In this document: positions 28,539 through 38,549 of the stretch, piece after piece
How the letters are laid out: each line of letters begins with the position of its first letter
Position numbering within the stretch: the first letter of the stretch is position 1
Assembly (NCBI GenBank): GCA_900548185.1
Contig: URJJ01000006.1
Location: 1-64,000, forward strand
DNA length: 64,000 bases
Origin: an uncultured Opitutales bacterium
Lineage (GTDB): Bacteria; Verrucomicrobiota; Verrucomicrobiia; Opitutales; Intestinicryptomonadaceae
Direction of reading: 5' to 3'
Translations under genes and position numbers: made by a program
Notes under the pieces: model-generated
What the model saw: only the letters and a program-made list of their open reading frames with translations
Databases searched by the model: none
Told to the model about the DNA's origin: nothing

Positions 28539-29669
28539 ATGAAGTTCAAAATTAACAAGGAACATTTCTCGACCGGGCTGAAGCAGGTCTCGAACGTCGT
28601 AAGCTCCAAGCCGCAGATGCCGGTGCTAAACAACGTCCTGATAAAGGCCGAAAACGGCAAAGTGCTTTTGACAACGACGAACCTCGACCTCGGCATACGC
28701 TGCTCAATAACCGCCGACATTGAGGAGGACGGCGAAATCACGCTGCCGGTCAAGCGGCTGGAAAAAATCGTCGCAAGCACCCCCGAAAAGGAAATAACCG
28801 TCGAAAGCTCCGACGGCCAGACCGCGAAAATCCGCTCCGGCCGCTACGAGGCCCCGAGGTTCAACGGCCTGAAAAGCGAGGACTTCCCCCCGCTGCCGAG
28901 CTTTGTAAACCAGCATTCGTTCGAGCTCAGCGCCTCCGAACTCGCGACGATGCTGCGCTCGGTCTCCTACGCGCAGTCAAACGACGAGAACCGCTACATC
29001 CTGAACTCCGTCTATTTCAACTTCGACGGCGGCAAGCTGACCCTAGTTGCGACCGACGGGCGGCGGCTTGCCCTCATCGCCCGGGACATCCCGATGCAGG
29101 ACGGCGACGAAGGCAGCATAATTCTCCCGGCCAAAACCGTTGCGGAACTTGAAAAGCTCCTCGCCCAGGGCAAGACAGTCAAGATTTCATTCAACGAGCG
29201 CCAGGTTGCGTTCGACATCGGCATGGGCGAAGACTCCGAAGGCCGTGGGCTCGTGGGCTCAATATACCTGGTCTCCAAGATTGTCGAGGGCAGCTACCCC
29301 AACTACAAGCAGGTAATCCCCAAGGAAACCGACAGGCGCATAAAGCTCGAGCGCGAGCTGGTCTCCGAAACGGTCCAGCGCGTCTCAATCATGACCAACG
29401 ACAAGCAGAACTCCGTAAAGCTCAGGATTTCCGAAAACTCCCTCGAAGTTTCCGGCCAGAGCGCGGAATTCGGGGAGTCGCGCGAGACGATAGACGTGGA
29501 ATACTCGGGCCCCGAAGTCCAGATAGGCTTCAACCCCGACTTCCTCTTAAGCCCCCTGCGCAACCTGACAAAGGACGAAGTATTCTTCGAGTTCAAGGAT
29601 GAAATGAGCCCGGGCGTATTCAAGACCCTCGACAATTTCGTCTGCGTGGTGATGCCCCTCAGGGTGTAA
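28539..29669 (+). CDS. dnaN: DNA polymerase III sliding clamp (beta)
   Basis: Ring-shaped processivity factor. From ATG 28539 it has 376 residues beginning [20 protein letters not shown]; an earlier GTG-type start at 28512 adds nine non-conserved residues. Three clamp domains are evident, with typical segments such as [23 protein letters not shown] and the C-terminal VCVVMPLRV, which closes the hydrophobic partner-binding pocket. dnaA and recF are not adjacent, so there is no sign of a replication origin here. Confidence 0.97.
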   Translation: MKFKINKEHFSTGLKQVSNVVSSKPQMPVLNNVLIKAENGKVLLTTTNLDLGIRCSITADIEEDGEITLPVKRLEKIVASTPEKEITVESSDGQTAKIRSGRYEAPRFNGLKSEDFPPLPSFVNQHSFELSASELATMLRSVSYAQSNDENRYILNSVYFNFDGGKLTLVATDGRRLALIARDIPMQDGDEGSIILPAKTVAELEKLLAQGKTVKISFNERQVAFDIGMGEDSEGRGLVGSIYLVSKIVEGSYPNYKQVIPKETDRRIKLERELVSETVQRVSIMTNDKQNSVKLRISENSLEVSGQSAEFGESRETIDVEYSGPEVQIGFNPDFLLSPLRNLTKDEVFFEFKDEMSPGVFKTLDNFVCVVMPLRV

Positions 29670-29699
29670 ACAGGACGAAAGACCAATTCGCAAATTCGC

Positions 29700-29730
29700 G
29701 CGGAAGGATTGGATTCCTTCCGCTTTTTTT
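29700..29730 (+). terminator. Terminator of dnaN
   Basis: Stem GCGGAAGGA/TCCTTCCGC with a short loop and seven T, 31 bp after the stop. Confidence 0.9.
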
Positions 29731-29833
29731 GGCAAAATCGCCCCCATAACCCCCACCGCAAGCCGGCAAAAAATGCGAAAAAAACACGATTTCCCGCCCG
29801 CCCAAAAAAGAGTTTGTTTTAGGATAAAAAAAG

Positions 29834-29900
29834 AGCCGCATAAATTAGAATTTCACTGAAAAAACGAAAAACCTGCGGCATTTCGCAACAGGCCAGGCGA
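29834..29900 (-). mobile_element. MITE-like element, degraded partial copy
   Basis: Matches one half of the family in the same orientation as 30572-30702. Shared stretches are AACGAAAAACCTGCGGC and TTTCGCAACAGGCCAGGCG, against AACGAAAGAGCGGGCGGC and TTTCGCGACAGGTTAAGCG. The terminal repeat is eroded. Confidence 0.5.
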
Positions 29901-30571
29901 ACGTTCCCTTTGCGCAAAAAACCATATGCATTCATGGGCGGAAAGCGGATTTCACCCTCCAATCCGCGTGCGTCCATACCCGCCCCAACCGCCCAAAGTA
30001 TGCGCCATGCGCATTCCCGTTTTGGGGATGCCCCGATTCACGCCCTCCCAGACATCCGACACGCCGCTTCCTCCGCACTGCGGCCATTGCTTCAAAAGAG
30101 CGGCATTTAAAACTCAGGCGTAACATCGCATCAATCGCGCGCTATTTCTAAACTTCCATTCCGGCGCGGCCGCCTGCAAGGCTCCGCCATGCAGAGACTG
30201 TCGCCATTTGCCTTGCAAACCCGTTTGTTTCACATTCTTTGCAAAAAACGCCGCATCCTCCAACCGCCACAGGACACGCCTTCCCATTCCCGCCCTCCTT
30301 TTACAGTTGCCGCGAAAGCGCACAGCCGGAGCTTCCCGGGCGGAAGACAATCGAATGCGTTATTTACAAGACGCAATCCTCCCCTTTGGGAGAATTGGCA
30401 TAAAATAGAGCGAAGCGCAAAAGGGGATAGACCGCACGCTGCGGAATCCCCGCCCAAGAGACTGATGTTTTAAATTATTTTTTAATAAAACCCGGCAAAG
30501 AGAAATTTCCCGCCCGTGCGGAATTTTAAAGCGGCAAAAAAGTCCCTAAAAACTGCATAAAAAATAAGGGG

Positions 30572-30702
30572 CTGGCATAGATTAAAACGCCCCGAAAGAA
30601 ACGAAAGAGCGGGCGGCGTTTCGCGACAGGTTAAGCGGGATTTTTCCCATCCTCGTAAAATTTCATTTCAGAATCCGCTTTCCGTTCCCTTATCTATGCC
30701 AG
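30572..30702 (-). mobile_element. MITE-like element, best-preserved copy
   Basis: A 131-bp element with perfect 11-bp terminal inverted repeats: CTGGCATAGAT at the left and ATCTATGCCAG at the right. Imperfect inverted similarity continues inward (GAAACGAAAG-type against GGAACGGAAAGCGG). In reverse orientation to copies at 5066 and 42137. No clear target-site duplication and no coding capacity. Confidence 0.85.
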
Positions 30703-31185
30703 GCTCAAAATTAATCCGCAATATCGCGGCAGCCTCCCGTAAAAAATGCTACAATGAATGCTTGAAACGCAAATGCGCCATCCGCGACCGCCCTGCCATA
30801 TTTATTTGCGGTGCTTTCCCCTTTTATAGAATCGAAGCGTTGGAAATACGGAAGCGAATGCGCAGAATGCCAGAGGCATCACAAATCCCACAAAAAAATA
30901 TCCTCAAAATGCGTATATCGGCGTATCCCAATCCATGCCCTCCCCCAAAAAAATCCGCATAGCCCGGGCGGAAGTCCCGCAATATATAAAATGTGGCCTC
31001 CGGAAATTCCGCGATAGCATATTCTAATATGGAACGTTTTTTCGCTCTCGGCATGAAAAAGCTCTCCCGGCTGCAAATGTGCGCGATTTTGCAAAACCGC
31101 AATTCTCAATATAAAATTTCGCACAGACCTCGCAAGAGCCTCCAGAACGCCCCACGCTATCCGCGAGAAGAGAGCCTCATCTGCA

Positions 31186-31216
31186 ATAAAAATGGCGCAG
31201 GAAAAATTCCTGCGCC
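31186..31216 (-). terminator. Terminator of the 426-residue PEP-CTERM gene
   Basis: On the minus strand, GGCGCAGGAA/TTCCTGCGCC with a short T loop, then ATTTTTATT. It lies ~90 bp beyond the stop. Confidence 0.8.
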
Positions 31217-31303
31217 AAGATAAAATATTCCATCCGCATCGGGAGCGCGTCCCCCGCCCCGGAAGAACCCCTCCTTTGGCGGCCGCGCCCCGGACGCAGG
31301 GGC

Positions 31304-32584
31304 TTACGCCCTTCTACGCCAAAAAGCAAGGATAACCGCCGCCGCGCCGAACAGCACGGCGCATACGCCGGGTTCAGGAACGTAAGTCATGCCGAGGACG
31401 ATAGAATCGTCAACCTTTCGGATGTCGGAGATGTCTGCGGCCTCCCAGTTTTCATTTCCGGCAAATTCAAATTCCATGAAGTCGGAAAGCAGCCCCTGGA
31501 GCGCGGTGTCGTCAAGAACGGAGAAGTCGTACTCGGCGCCGTTAAAGACTATCGAACTGAGGGAATCTATGAGAATAATGTCAATCGTATCTCCAGCGCT
31601 GAGCCCAGCCACCGCGCCGAGCTGGGAAGCGTCTATCGAAAACGTCTTTGCGGAGTCTGCGATGTTTACCGTGAGCTTTGATATTGAAAGCATCGCCGTG
31701 GAAGCCGCCGCCTGGATGTTGGAATCGAGGCCGAACACCACGGAATTTCCGCTGTTGGAAGTGAGGCCGTTTGCGTTTTCAACTTTGAAATTCGCCCCGC
31801 TTTGAATCCTGAGGCTGCTGGTGCTGCGCGAATCGTTTACGACATTCAGCGTGACGGCATTGGAGACGACAAGCTGGGAGCCGACATCCTTCAAGACTAT
31901 GCTTGCGTCATAGCCTGTGCCGACATTTGTGGCGAAGTCGCGGGCCTTCAAGTATCCGCCGTCTGTCACATTCAAAGCAGCCTTGCCGGAGAGGCCGGAA
32001 TTGAGCCCGGTGTTCCCCAGTCTGATCCACGCGCCGAAAGTCGCGGAGCCCTGGACATTCAGGGTTCCGACCGGGGCTGCGTCGCCGCGGCCACCGACGT
32101 GGAAGTCGTTGACGCCGCCGAGGGTTGCGCCCTTCATGACATTCACCGTGCCGGTTCCGCGCCTCACTTCAAAATTCATCTGGCCGTTTTCGGACTTGGA
32201 AAGCGAGCCTTCGTGAAAATTGATGACGGTATTGTTTGCAATATTGTCCGCCAGAATGAAATTCAGCCCGCCTGCCCCGGTCTTTACAACCGTGCCGTAA
32301 AAATCGACAGTGTTTACAGTTTCCGCCGAAGGGGAAGCCATTTTGAACTCGGCAGACTTGGGGTTATTAAAGGCTATGGTGGAGCCCGCTTCAACCGTCA
32401 TGCCATAGTTGCCGGTTGTAATATTGCCCTCCGTAGTGAGCGTGGCGCCGTTTGTGACGGTCACGTTTTCGGTCAGCGTATATCCGGAATCAGGCCAGGT
32501 TTCATCGGCGTCGATGGTAACCGCATATGCCGATGCGGCAAAGACCGACGAGGCTGCAATGAGTTCATATACAATTGTTTTCAT
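31304..32584 (-). CDS. PEP-CTERM exported protein, 426 residues
   Basis: Signal peptide (MKTIVYELIAASSVFAASAYA), then ITIDADETWPDSGYTLTENV-like beta-rich sequence with many Asn, Gly and Thr residues and short repeats of the kind found in pectin-lyase-like or autotransporter passenger helices (for example GTLNVQGSATFGAWIRLG). The C-terminus is YVPEPGVCAVLFGAAAVILA then FWRRRA, a PEP-CTERM sorting tail. Function unknown. Stands alone, with a terminator 90 bp downstream. Confidence 0.85.
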   Translation of the reverse strand: MKTIVYELIAASSVFAASAYAVTIDADETWPDSGYTLTENVTVTNGATLTTEGNITTGNYGMTVEAGSTIAFNNPKSAEFKMASPSAETVNTVDFYGTVVKTGAGGLNFILADNIANNTVINFHEGSLSKSENGQMNFEVRRGTGTVNVMKGATLGGVNDFHVGGRGDAAPVGTLNVQGSATFGAWIRLGNTGLNSGLSGKAALNVTDGGYLKARDFATNVGTGYDASIVLKDVGSQLVVSNAVTLNVVNDSRSTSSLRIQSGANFKVENANGLTSNSGNSVVFGLDSNIQAAASTAMLSISKLTVNIADSAKTFSIDASQLGAVAGLSAGDTIDIILIDSLSSIVFNGAEYDFSVLDDTALQGLLSDFMEFEFAGNENWEAADISDIRKVDDSIVLGMTYVPEPGVCAVLFGAAAVILAFWRRRA

Positions 32585-33026
32585 GGCAAAATATGTATTG
32601 GTTTAGATAAGAGACTAGGCCGACTTTCGCTTGCGTCAAGAAAAAATCTTAAACGAATGAGGAGCCTTCCGGCCGCCAGCGATAAAGCCTACATGAGAAC
32701 AACAAGATGCCACACACAAGCCCCCCCCGCCCTGCTTGAAAAATTCACGCCTCCCATCAAAAGCCCCCAAAAAAAACCGCCCGCGCTCAAACATGCAATC
32801 CCCATACCCCGCACACTCATCCAACGGGGGCATTTCCCCAAAAACAAAAATATTCTGCATGGGGATGAAACGGGACCTCTTTCCAAGTTATTTTTCATTT
32901 ATGAGCGAATTTCATCCCGAAGCCCGCTTTCAATTCCCGAATCTGGCCCCCCCAAAAAAATTAAATCCGGCCCCATTCCCGCGCTCCACCCCGCCCTGCT
33001 CCGCAAGGCTGCCCTTGCGCCGGAGC
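32585..33026. other. Intergenic region upstream of the PEP-CTERM gene
   Basis: Mixed composition with several poly-A/poly-C stretches. No gene recognised. The rpsA terminator bounds it on the right. Confidence 0.5.
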
Positions 33027-33058
33027 AAAAAAAGGCGGAATCCCCACGGATTCCGCCT
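33027..33058 (-). terminator. Terminator of rpsA
   Basis: On the minus strand, an 11-bp stem AGGCGGAATCC/GGATTCCGCCT with a 4-nt loop and seven T. Confidence 0.9.
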
Positions 33059-33078
33059 CAAAAATTATCCCTGAAAAA

Positions 33079-34740
33079 CTACCTGTTCGTCGCTTCGTCG
33101 AGGATGTCGCCGAGGGACGTGAGGTCCTGATCCTTGCGGATTTTGTCGAATGCGGCAACTTCTTCAGCGAGCTTGTCGGCGTCGTACTGGGCGGCCTTTA
33201 TCGAAAGACCTATGCGGCGTTCGTCGCGGTCGATTTTGACCACGCGGGCCTTGACGGCATCGCCAACCTTGAGGACGTCCTTGATTTTTTCAACGTGATC
33301 TTCGGATATCTGGCTGATGTGGACGAGGCCGTCGATGTCGTTCTGGAGTTCGACAAACGCGCCGTAGTTCGTAATCTTCGAGACCTTGCCCTCGACGAGG
33401 TCGCCAATCTTGAAGATGGAGTCGATTTCTTCCCAGGGGTCGACGGAGAGCTGCTTGAGGCCGAGGGATATCCTCTGGTTTTCCGGATCCACGACGAGGA
33501 CGATTGCGTCAACCACGTCGCCCTTCTTGAGGACTTCGGAGGGGTGGTTTACCTTGCGCGTCCAGCTCATGTCGGAGACGTGAACCATGCCGTCGATGCC
33601 CTCTTCGAGTTCGACGAACGCGCCGTAGGTCGTCAGATTGCGGACCTTGCCGGAGACGTGGGCGCCGACCGGGTAGTTGTGGACGGCCATTTCCCACGGG
33701 TTTTCCTCAAGCTGGCGCAGGCCGAGGGAAATCTTCTGCTCCTCCTTGGAGATGTTGAGGACAACCGCCTCGACTTCGTCGCCGACCTTGAGAACTTCGG
33801 AGGGCTTGGAAATGCGCTTGGTCCAGGAGAATTCGGTGATGTGCACGAGACCCTCGACGCCGTCTTCGAGCTCGACAAACGCGCCGTAGTTGACGAGGTT
33901 GACAACCTTGCCCTTGACGCGCGCGCCGACCGGGTACTTGCGCTCGATGCCTTCCCAGGGGTTCTGCATGGTCTGCTTGAGGCCCAGGGAAACGCGCTCG
34001 CGCTCGGTGTCGACTTCCACTATCATGACGTCGATTTCCTCGCCCACCTTGAGCATTTCGGAGGGGTGCGAGATGCGGCCCCAGCTCATATCGGTGATAT
34101 GGAGGAGGCCGTCGAGGCCGTCGAGGTCCACGAACGCGCCGTAGTCGGTTATGTTCTTCACGACGCCCTTGCGGATGTCGCCGGCCTTGATGCTGGAAAG
34201 GAGGTTGCGGCGCTTTTCCGCGCGCTGCTCTTCGATGAGTTCGCGGCGGGAAACGACGATGTTCTTGCGCTCAAGGTTGATTTTGACGACCTTGAAATCG
34301 TAAGTCTGGCCCACGTACTGGTCGAGGTTTTTCGGGGGCTGGATGTCAATCTGCGAAGCGGGGAGGAAGGAGTCCACGCCGATTGAGACGATGAGGCCGC
34401 CCTTCACCTTGCCCTTGACGCGGCCGGAGAGGATGGCGCCTTCGGAGCAGGTTGCGAGGATGTTTTCCCAGTTCTTCTTCTGCTGGGCCTTGTCGTAGGA
34501 TATTACGGGATTGCCCTCGCGGTCCTCGAGCTTTTCGAGAAGGACTTCGATTTCCTGCCCTATCTGGAGGTCGTTTACGTCCGCAAATTCGGACACGGGC
34601 ACGACGCCCTCGCTCTTTCCGCCGATGTCAACTACGACTTCATTCTGGCGGATTTCGATGATTTGGCCCTTTATGATGGAGCCCTGTTTGAGATCGGCGA
34701 AGCTGCTGTTTGCAAGCAGTTCTTCCATTACGTTGCTCAT
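33079..34740 (-). CDS. rpsA: 30S ribosomal protein S1
   Basis: Binds mRNA on the small subunit and helps load messages. From ATG 34740 it has 553 residues with an AAGGA ribosome-binding site; upstream codons are unrelated. Six S1/OB-fold repeats are visible, each with a core such as GAFVDLDGLDGLLHITDMSW, GAFVELEDGVEGLVHITEFSW or GAFVELQNDIDGLVHISQI. The first two repeats are more divergent, as in other S1 proteins. Likely important here because few genes in this window have strong Shine-Dalgarno sites. Confidence 0.97.
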   Translation of the reverse strand: MSNVMEELLANSSFADLKQGSIIKGQIIEIRQNEVVVDIGGKSEGVVPVSEFADVNDLQIGQEIEVLLEKLEDREGNPVISYDKAQQKKNWENILATCSEGAILSGRVKGKVKGGLIVSIGVDSFLPASQIDIQPPKNLDQYVGQTYDFKVVKINLERKNIVVSRRELIEEQRAEKRRNLLSSIKAGDIRKGVVKNITDYGAFVDLDGLDGLLHITDMSWGRISHPSEMLKVGEEIDVMIVEVDTERERVSLGLKQTMQNPWEGIERKYPVGARVKGKVVNLVNYGAFVELEDGVEGLVHITEFSWTKRISKPSEVLKVGDEVEAVVLNISKEEQKISLGLRQLEENPWEMAVHNYPVGAHVSGKVRNLTTYGAFVELEEGIDGMVHVSDMSWTRKVNHPSEVLKKGDVVDAIVLVVDPENQRISLGLKQLSVDPWEEIDSIFKIGDLVEGKVSKITNYGAFVELQNDIDGLVHISQISEDHVEKIKDVLKVGDAVKARVVKIDRDERRIGLSIKAAQYDADKLAEEVAAFDKIRKDQDLTSLGDILDEATNR

Positions 34741-34764
34741 TATTTTCCTTAATAAACGCCTCGC

Positions 34765-34779
34765 CGGACACCGTGTCCG
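34765..34779 (-). promoter_or_regulatory. Hairpin in the rpsA leader
   Basis: CGGACA-ccg-TGTCCG, a perfect 6-bp stem 25 bp upstream of the rpsA ATG and extendable by GC pairs. S1 genes are often autoregulated through leader hairpins, so this is a candidate site; no direct evidence. Confidence 0.35.
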
Positions 34780-35016
34780 CCGGGCGGGTTGAGGTTTTTT
34801 TTTATATTCGGCCGGGCCCGCACCGTGCGAACCCCGCGCCCTTTCCGCGCACAATCGCCCGAAAAGATAAAGGATGTTGATTTTGATGCGCCAGAGGCTG
34901 TTGGCAACAAAAAAATCTCCAAAAAAAACGCCCCCGCCTTCCCCGCCGAAGCGCCCCTATAAGGGCCGGTATCGGGCGAATGAAGACGTATGCGATGCAG
35001 ACTGCGGCAAGCCCCC

Positions 35017-35048
35017 AAAAAAAAAGGGCGCGGATTTGCACTGCGCCC
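35017..35048 (-). terminator. Terminator of giant PEP-CTERM gene 1
   Basis: On the minus strand, stem GCGCCC/GGGCGC (35026-35031 and 35043-35048) followed by nine T, 30 bp after the stop. Confidence 0.8.
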
Positions 35049-35077
35049 CAAAAGAGTCCAAAAACAGAAACCTAACC

Positions 35078-38000
35078 TCAATTCCTCGAGGATGCCCCCC
35101 TGCGGCGCGCCGCAAAGAGGAGGGCAGCAAGGCCGAATACCGCCGCGAAAGCCGCAGGTTCCGGAACGGTGCTCGTGTAGTAAACCTTCAAAGCCCAGGA
35201 GCCGTCCTCAAGCTGCTCCTTGACGAGGCTGTACTGGTCGCTTTCGTCGCGCGTAATCCAGTTTACCTTGTTGTCGAGGAAGTTCTGGTCGATGTTCCAG
35301 GCGGCGAAGTTCTTGTTAGCGGCAGATGTGATTATCGTCCAGGAAGTGTCCTGCGCGCCCACGAGGCCCGTGAAGTCTATTTCGAGGAACGAACCGCCCC
35401 AGCCGAAGTAGGTGTCAGCCCCCGTGATATTTATGGCGGAAATGCCGTCTGTATCGAACTGGAAGGCCAGGATGCCGCCGCGCATGTCGTCCAAAGAGGC
35501 GTCGCCGGGAGCCCAGGTGCGAAGCGAACCGTTTACGTTGATGGTATTGCCGCCGCCCTTGACGATTATCTTGCCGTAGCCGGCGTAGTTGGCGCCGCCG
35601 CCGCCGAACTTCAGCTCTCCGTTGAAGTTGTAGGTGTTGCCTTTGCCGCCGAGAGTCAGGACGCCGATGGGGTTGCCGACGGAATTGTCGTGGTTGCCGA
35701 CGGAAGTCACGCCGTTTATGGTAATGGCGTTGTTTCTGCCCTCGAAGTCGACATAGCCTTCGCCGCCGCCGAGATTCGAATTGCCGCTGATATTGAGGGA
35801 GCTTCTGACGTTAATCGTATTGTTGGAGCCGGTTACGCTGAAATAGCCCTTGCCGCCGTCGGCGTACTTCCAGACGCCGTCGGTTTGGGCCGAACGGCCG
35901 GAGGCGACGTAGATATAGCCAGTGTCAATGACGTTATTGTCGCCGCTAAGGGAGAAGCGGCCCTCGCCGCCGTGTATATACCAGGAGGAGACAATGGAGA
36001 TGCTGCCCTCCATGCGGAGCTTATTGTTGGAGCCTGTGATGTCGACCGTGGCCGTGCCGCCGTAGAGGTTGCTGACGTTTGCGATGTTGATGTCGTGCGT
36101 CCAGATGTCGTTGTTTTCCCCCTTGACAATCATTCTTGCGTCGCCCTGGGACTGGCGTTCCTGCCAGGCTTCGTCGCCGCTAATCTGCTGCAACTCAGTC
36201 CCCACGCTTATGGAGCCTATCCTGCCGTCGCCCTCCATGTCGCGGACGAGCGTGTTGCCGCCGAACACGAGCTCCGAAATGTAGGAGTCGCCATAATCGA
36301 CGTTGGCGTCGCTGAAGCCGAGGTTTATGCCGGCGTTATTCGTATAGCTTATGATGTTGCCGTTTTCGTCGCGATTGGTGTTGTGGCCCAGGAGGAGTTT
36401 TGAAACGTTGTCGGCGTTCGTGCTCGACACGTGGAAATACGCCTTCCCGTTATAGACGTAGCCGTGGCCGGAATTTCTTCCTATATATATACGGCTGTCG
36501 GAGCTGTAAGTATTGCCCTCGCCTTCGACAACGATGCCGACTTCGCCGCTGTATATGCCCCTACCGTCGTCGACAAAGACATTGTATCCGTCGAGGTTGG
36601 TATTTTTCGCAGTATAAATAGAATTGTTCTTGCCGCCTATTATGATTACGGAATTGCCGGAATCCTCATTCCTGCCGTAATAGGAAGAGCAAAGGTCGCC
36701 CCCGACCTTGAAATGCGAATTTTCGCCGACAAACCTGATGGTCGAATTTGCCGTAAAGCCGCTTCTTTCATAGACGGGCATAAGGTCGATGTTGCCGGAG
36801 AAGGTGGCGTTTACGTTGTCGCCGATTGTCATGACGGCGTCCTCAAAATTCTCCGTGTTGCCGGAAAGAACTGCAGGCAGGATTTTTATCCCGCCGTTTT
36901 TGAGCTCAATATTGAGGTTCGAGACGTTCATCTTGCCGCCGAGCTCAATATTGTTCGTGTGGAGTATGAGATTGTTTAAGGGATTGCCCTCGCCGTCGAG
37001 CGCGCCGCTCATGGTGAACGTGCCGCCGCCTTTAATTGAGAGGCCGTTCCCGACGCGGGCAGTCTGCGTGACGCCGTTCTTGTCCACGTAGGTTTTGGTG
37101 TCGCCGATTATGATGTCGGAATTGGTTACCGTCATTTGCGCGGTGGTTGCGATGCGGTCGCCGCCGTCGCGGTTGAAATTGCCGCCGACACGGATGCCGC
37201 CACCCGTGGAAGTCGCCACCTGGCCCGTCCCGGATGGGTCGTCGGATATAGTTATCTGGCCCATCTTTATGGTGGAATCCGTGACGGTGAAGTCGCCGTA
37301 GTTATATATCCAGCTGTTGAGCTTGGTGAAGTTCGTGTGGTCCAGCACGAGCTTGCCGGCCTCGCGGGCCACAGTATCTCCCGAACCGTTTACGAACTCA
37401 AAAGCCCCGTAAATATTGAAGAAGGTGGTTTTATCAACCCAGTCGGTATATTCCGCGCGCGTAGTCTTGCCGTTATTTACCTCGCTTATTCCGGCGTTTA
37501 TCGTCACGCGCCTGTCGGCGGTTCCCAGAAAATTCATGTCGAGGGTGCCGTGCAGGCGGCCATTGCCCGTCAGCGAGAGCGTCGCCCCGTCGTCCACGAT
37601 TAGGGTTGAATTGCCGTCGGTATTGATGTCGCCCGAAAAATTCACCTTGGTGTCGGCGCCCGTTATGCGCACCGTGGCGGCAAACAGCTTGTTAAATTTA
37701 TACATGTTGAAGAAGCCGTCGGAATCCAGGTAATTGGCCGGGATTTCGTAGCCTTCGCCGCCTATCTGGACGCTCGCAGCCTGCACCTTTATGCTGGCGC
37801 CTGAAAAATCCTGCGTATAGGAAGGAGGCTCAATGATGTTTCCGAGTTCGTCGCGCTTTGGCGCAATCGGGATGACGCGCAGGGATTCGTCGGTGATGTC
37901 CTGGAAGCCCCCCCCGGATTCCACGCGCGTGTAGTTCTTTGCGTCAAAGAGGCTGAGGTAGCCTTCGCCCTCCTTGAAGCTGTCCGGGGAGCCGTTTGTC

Positions 38001-38167
38001 GGCAGGGGGGTGGAAGTCTGGTTCCAGATGGCCCACATGCCCAAAGTTGACGGGTCGGCCGTCGACGGGTCGAAGGACGGAGCCGGTTCCTCGTCCTGTG
38101 CATTCGCCAAAACCGCGGCGGCGGAAAACGCGGCGGCGGCGGAAAGTTGCAGTAGTAGCTTTTTCAT
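35078..38167 (-). CDS. Giant PEP-CTERM beta-solenoid surface protein 1
   Basis: 1029 residues from ATG 38167. Signal peptide MKKLLLQLSAAAAFSAAAVLANA (cleavage before QDEEP). The N-terminal third has an irregular beta-rich domain (GGEGYEIPANYLDSDGFFN region). Residues ~480-910 carry many repeats of the form G-x-x-N-x-h-x-h-x-G preceded by Gly-Gly, such as FEGRNNAITINGVTSVGN, as in a parallel beta-helix. A conserved C-terminal module (FLEIDFTGLVGAQD, then DESDQYSLVK) leads into TVPEPAAFAAVFGLAALLFA and ARRRGASSRN, the PEP-CTERM tail. Paralogue of the genes at 38550 and 42840. Probably a cell-surface or matrix protein; the ligand is unknown. Confidence 0.88.
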   Translation of the reverse strand: MKKLLLQLSAAAAFSAAAVLANAQDEEPAPSFDPSTADPSTLGMWAIWNQTSTPLPTNGSPDSFKEGEGYLSLFDAKNYTRVESGGGFQDITDESLRVIPIAPKRDELGNIIEPPSYTQDFSGASIKVQAASVQIGGEGYEIPANYLDSDGFFNMYKFNKLFAATVRITGADTKVNFSGDINTDGNSTLIVDDGATLSLTGNGRLHGTLDMNFLGTADRRVTINAGISEVNNGKTTRAEYTDWVDKTTFFNIYGAFEFVNGSGDTVAREAGKLVLDHTNFTKLNSWIYNYGDFTVTDSTIKMGQITISDDPSGTGQVATSTGGGIRVGGNFNRDGGDRIATTAQMTVTNSDIIIGDTKTYVDKNGVTQTARVGNGLSIKGGGTFTMSGALDGEGNPLNNLILHTNNIELGGKMNVSNLNIELKNGGIKILPAVLSGNTENFEDAVMTIGDNVNATFSGNIDLMPVYERSGFTANSTIRFVGENSHFKVGGDLCSSYYGRNEDSGNSVIIIGGKNNSIYTAKNTNLDGYNVFVDDGRGIYSGEVGIVVEGEGNTYSSDSRIYIGRNSGHGYVYNGKAYFHVSSTNADNVSKLLLGHNTNRDENGNIISYTNNAGINLGFSDANVDYGDSYISELVFGGNTLVRDMEGDGRIGSISVGTELQQISGDEAWQERQSQGDARMIVKGENNDIWTHDINIANVSNLYGGTATVDITGSNNKLRMEGSISIVSSWYIHGGEGRFSLSGDNNVIDTGYIYVASGRSAQTDGVWKYADGGKGYFSVTGSNNTINVRSSLNISGNSNLGGGEGYVDFEGRNNAITINGVTSVGNHDNSVGNPIGVLTLGGKGNTYNFNGELKFGGGGANYAGYGKIIVKGGGNTINVNGSLRTWAPGDASLDDMRGGILAFQFDTDGISAINITGADTYFGWGGSFLEIDFTGLVGAQDTSWTIITSAANKNFAAWNIDQNFLDNKVNWITRDESDQYSLVKEQLEDGSWALKVYYTSTVPEPAAFAAVFGLAALLFAARRRGASSRN

Positions 38168-38494
38168 GTTATGCGCTTTGGTCAGGTGGTTTATGTCGTG
38201 CAGGAAAGAAATTTCTTCTTTACTTTTGAAATGAAAAAAACACCTCAAACGATTTCAGTCAAGCCATAAAAACGTATGGACAGGCACATACGTTCCATTG
38301 AGGACTGCCATTCAATGCCAGAACCTCCCTCCGCGCCGATAAAACAAAGCATTCCCGCCCCGCCTTCCGCGATTCGGAAAGCTTGCGGAAAAAATCCAGC
38401 AAATCCGTTTCCGCCCGGCCCGGCCGTGCGAATTGGCGCGAAAGGGAGGGGAGTTAAACGCCCCGCCCTCCCGCAGGGCCCGTCAAAAAAGCAC
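38168..38494. other. Upstream region of giant PEP-CTERM gene 1
   Basis: Holds the promoter region and an inverted-repeat operator candidate at 38271-38294; a TTGACT (minus strand) lies at ~38257-38262. No gene recognised. Confidence 0.5.
38271..38294 (-). promoter_or_regulatory. Perfect inverted repeat, candidate operator
   Basis: AACGTATG-8 nt-CATACGTT, a perfect 8-bp inverted repeat ~105 bp upstream of the giant PEP-CTERM gene 1 start and 9 bp upstream of a TTGACT -35-like sequence. The size and spacing suit a dimeric repressor or activator. Confidence 0.5.
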
Positions 38495-38520
38495 AAAAAA
38501 GGCGCGGATTTCTCCGCGCC
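38495..38520 (-). terminator. Terminator of giant PEP-CTERM gene 2
   Basis: On the minus strand, GGCGCGGA/TCCGCGCC with a 4-nt loop and six T, 30 bp after the stop. Confidence 0.85.
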
Positions 38521-38549
38521 CTCAAAAGTTCAAATCAAAACATGTAATA

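Larger units (their letters stand above)
29731..31185. other. Gene desert of ~1.45 kb with mobile-repeat copies
   Basis: Composition is patchy and no open frame looks like a protein. Holds a MITE-like remnant at 29834-29900 and a full copy at 30572-30702. The rest may be decayed repeat or gene sequence. Confidence 0.6.

Noticed and set aside
30839..30945. Another decayed MITE-like copy (CAATCCATGCC end)
   Set aside because: Only short matches at one end; no inner similarity strong enough to separate it from chance.
33295..34386. 363-codon frame opposite rpsA and similar long frames opposite PEP-CTERM genes (31802-33130, 43866-45365)
   Set aside because: These are shadows of GC-rich or repetitive coding sequence on the other strand, with no start signals or family features.
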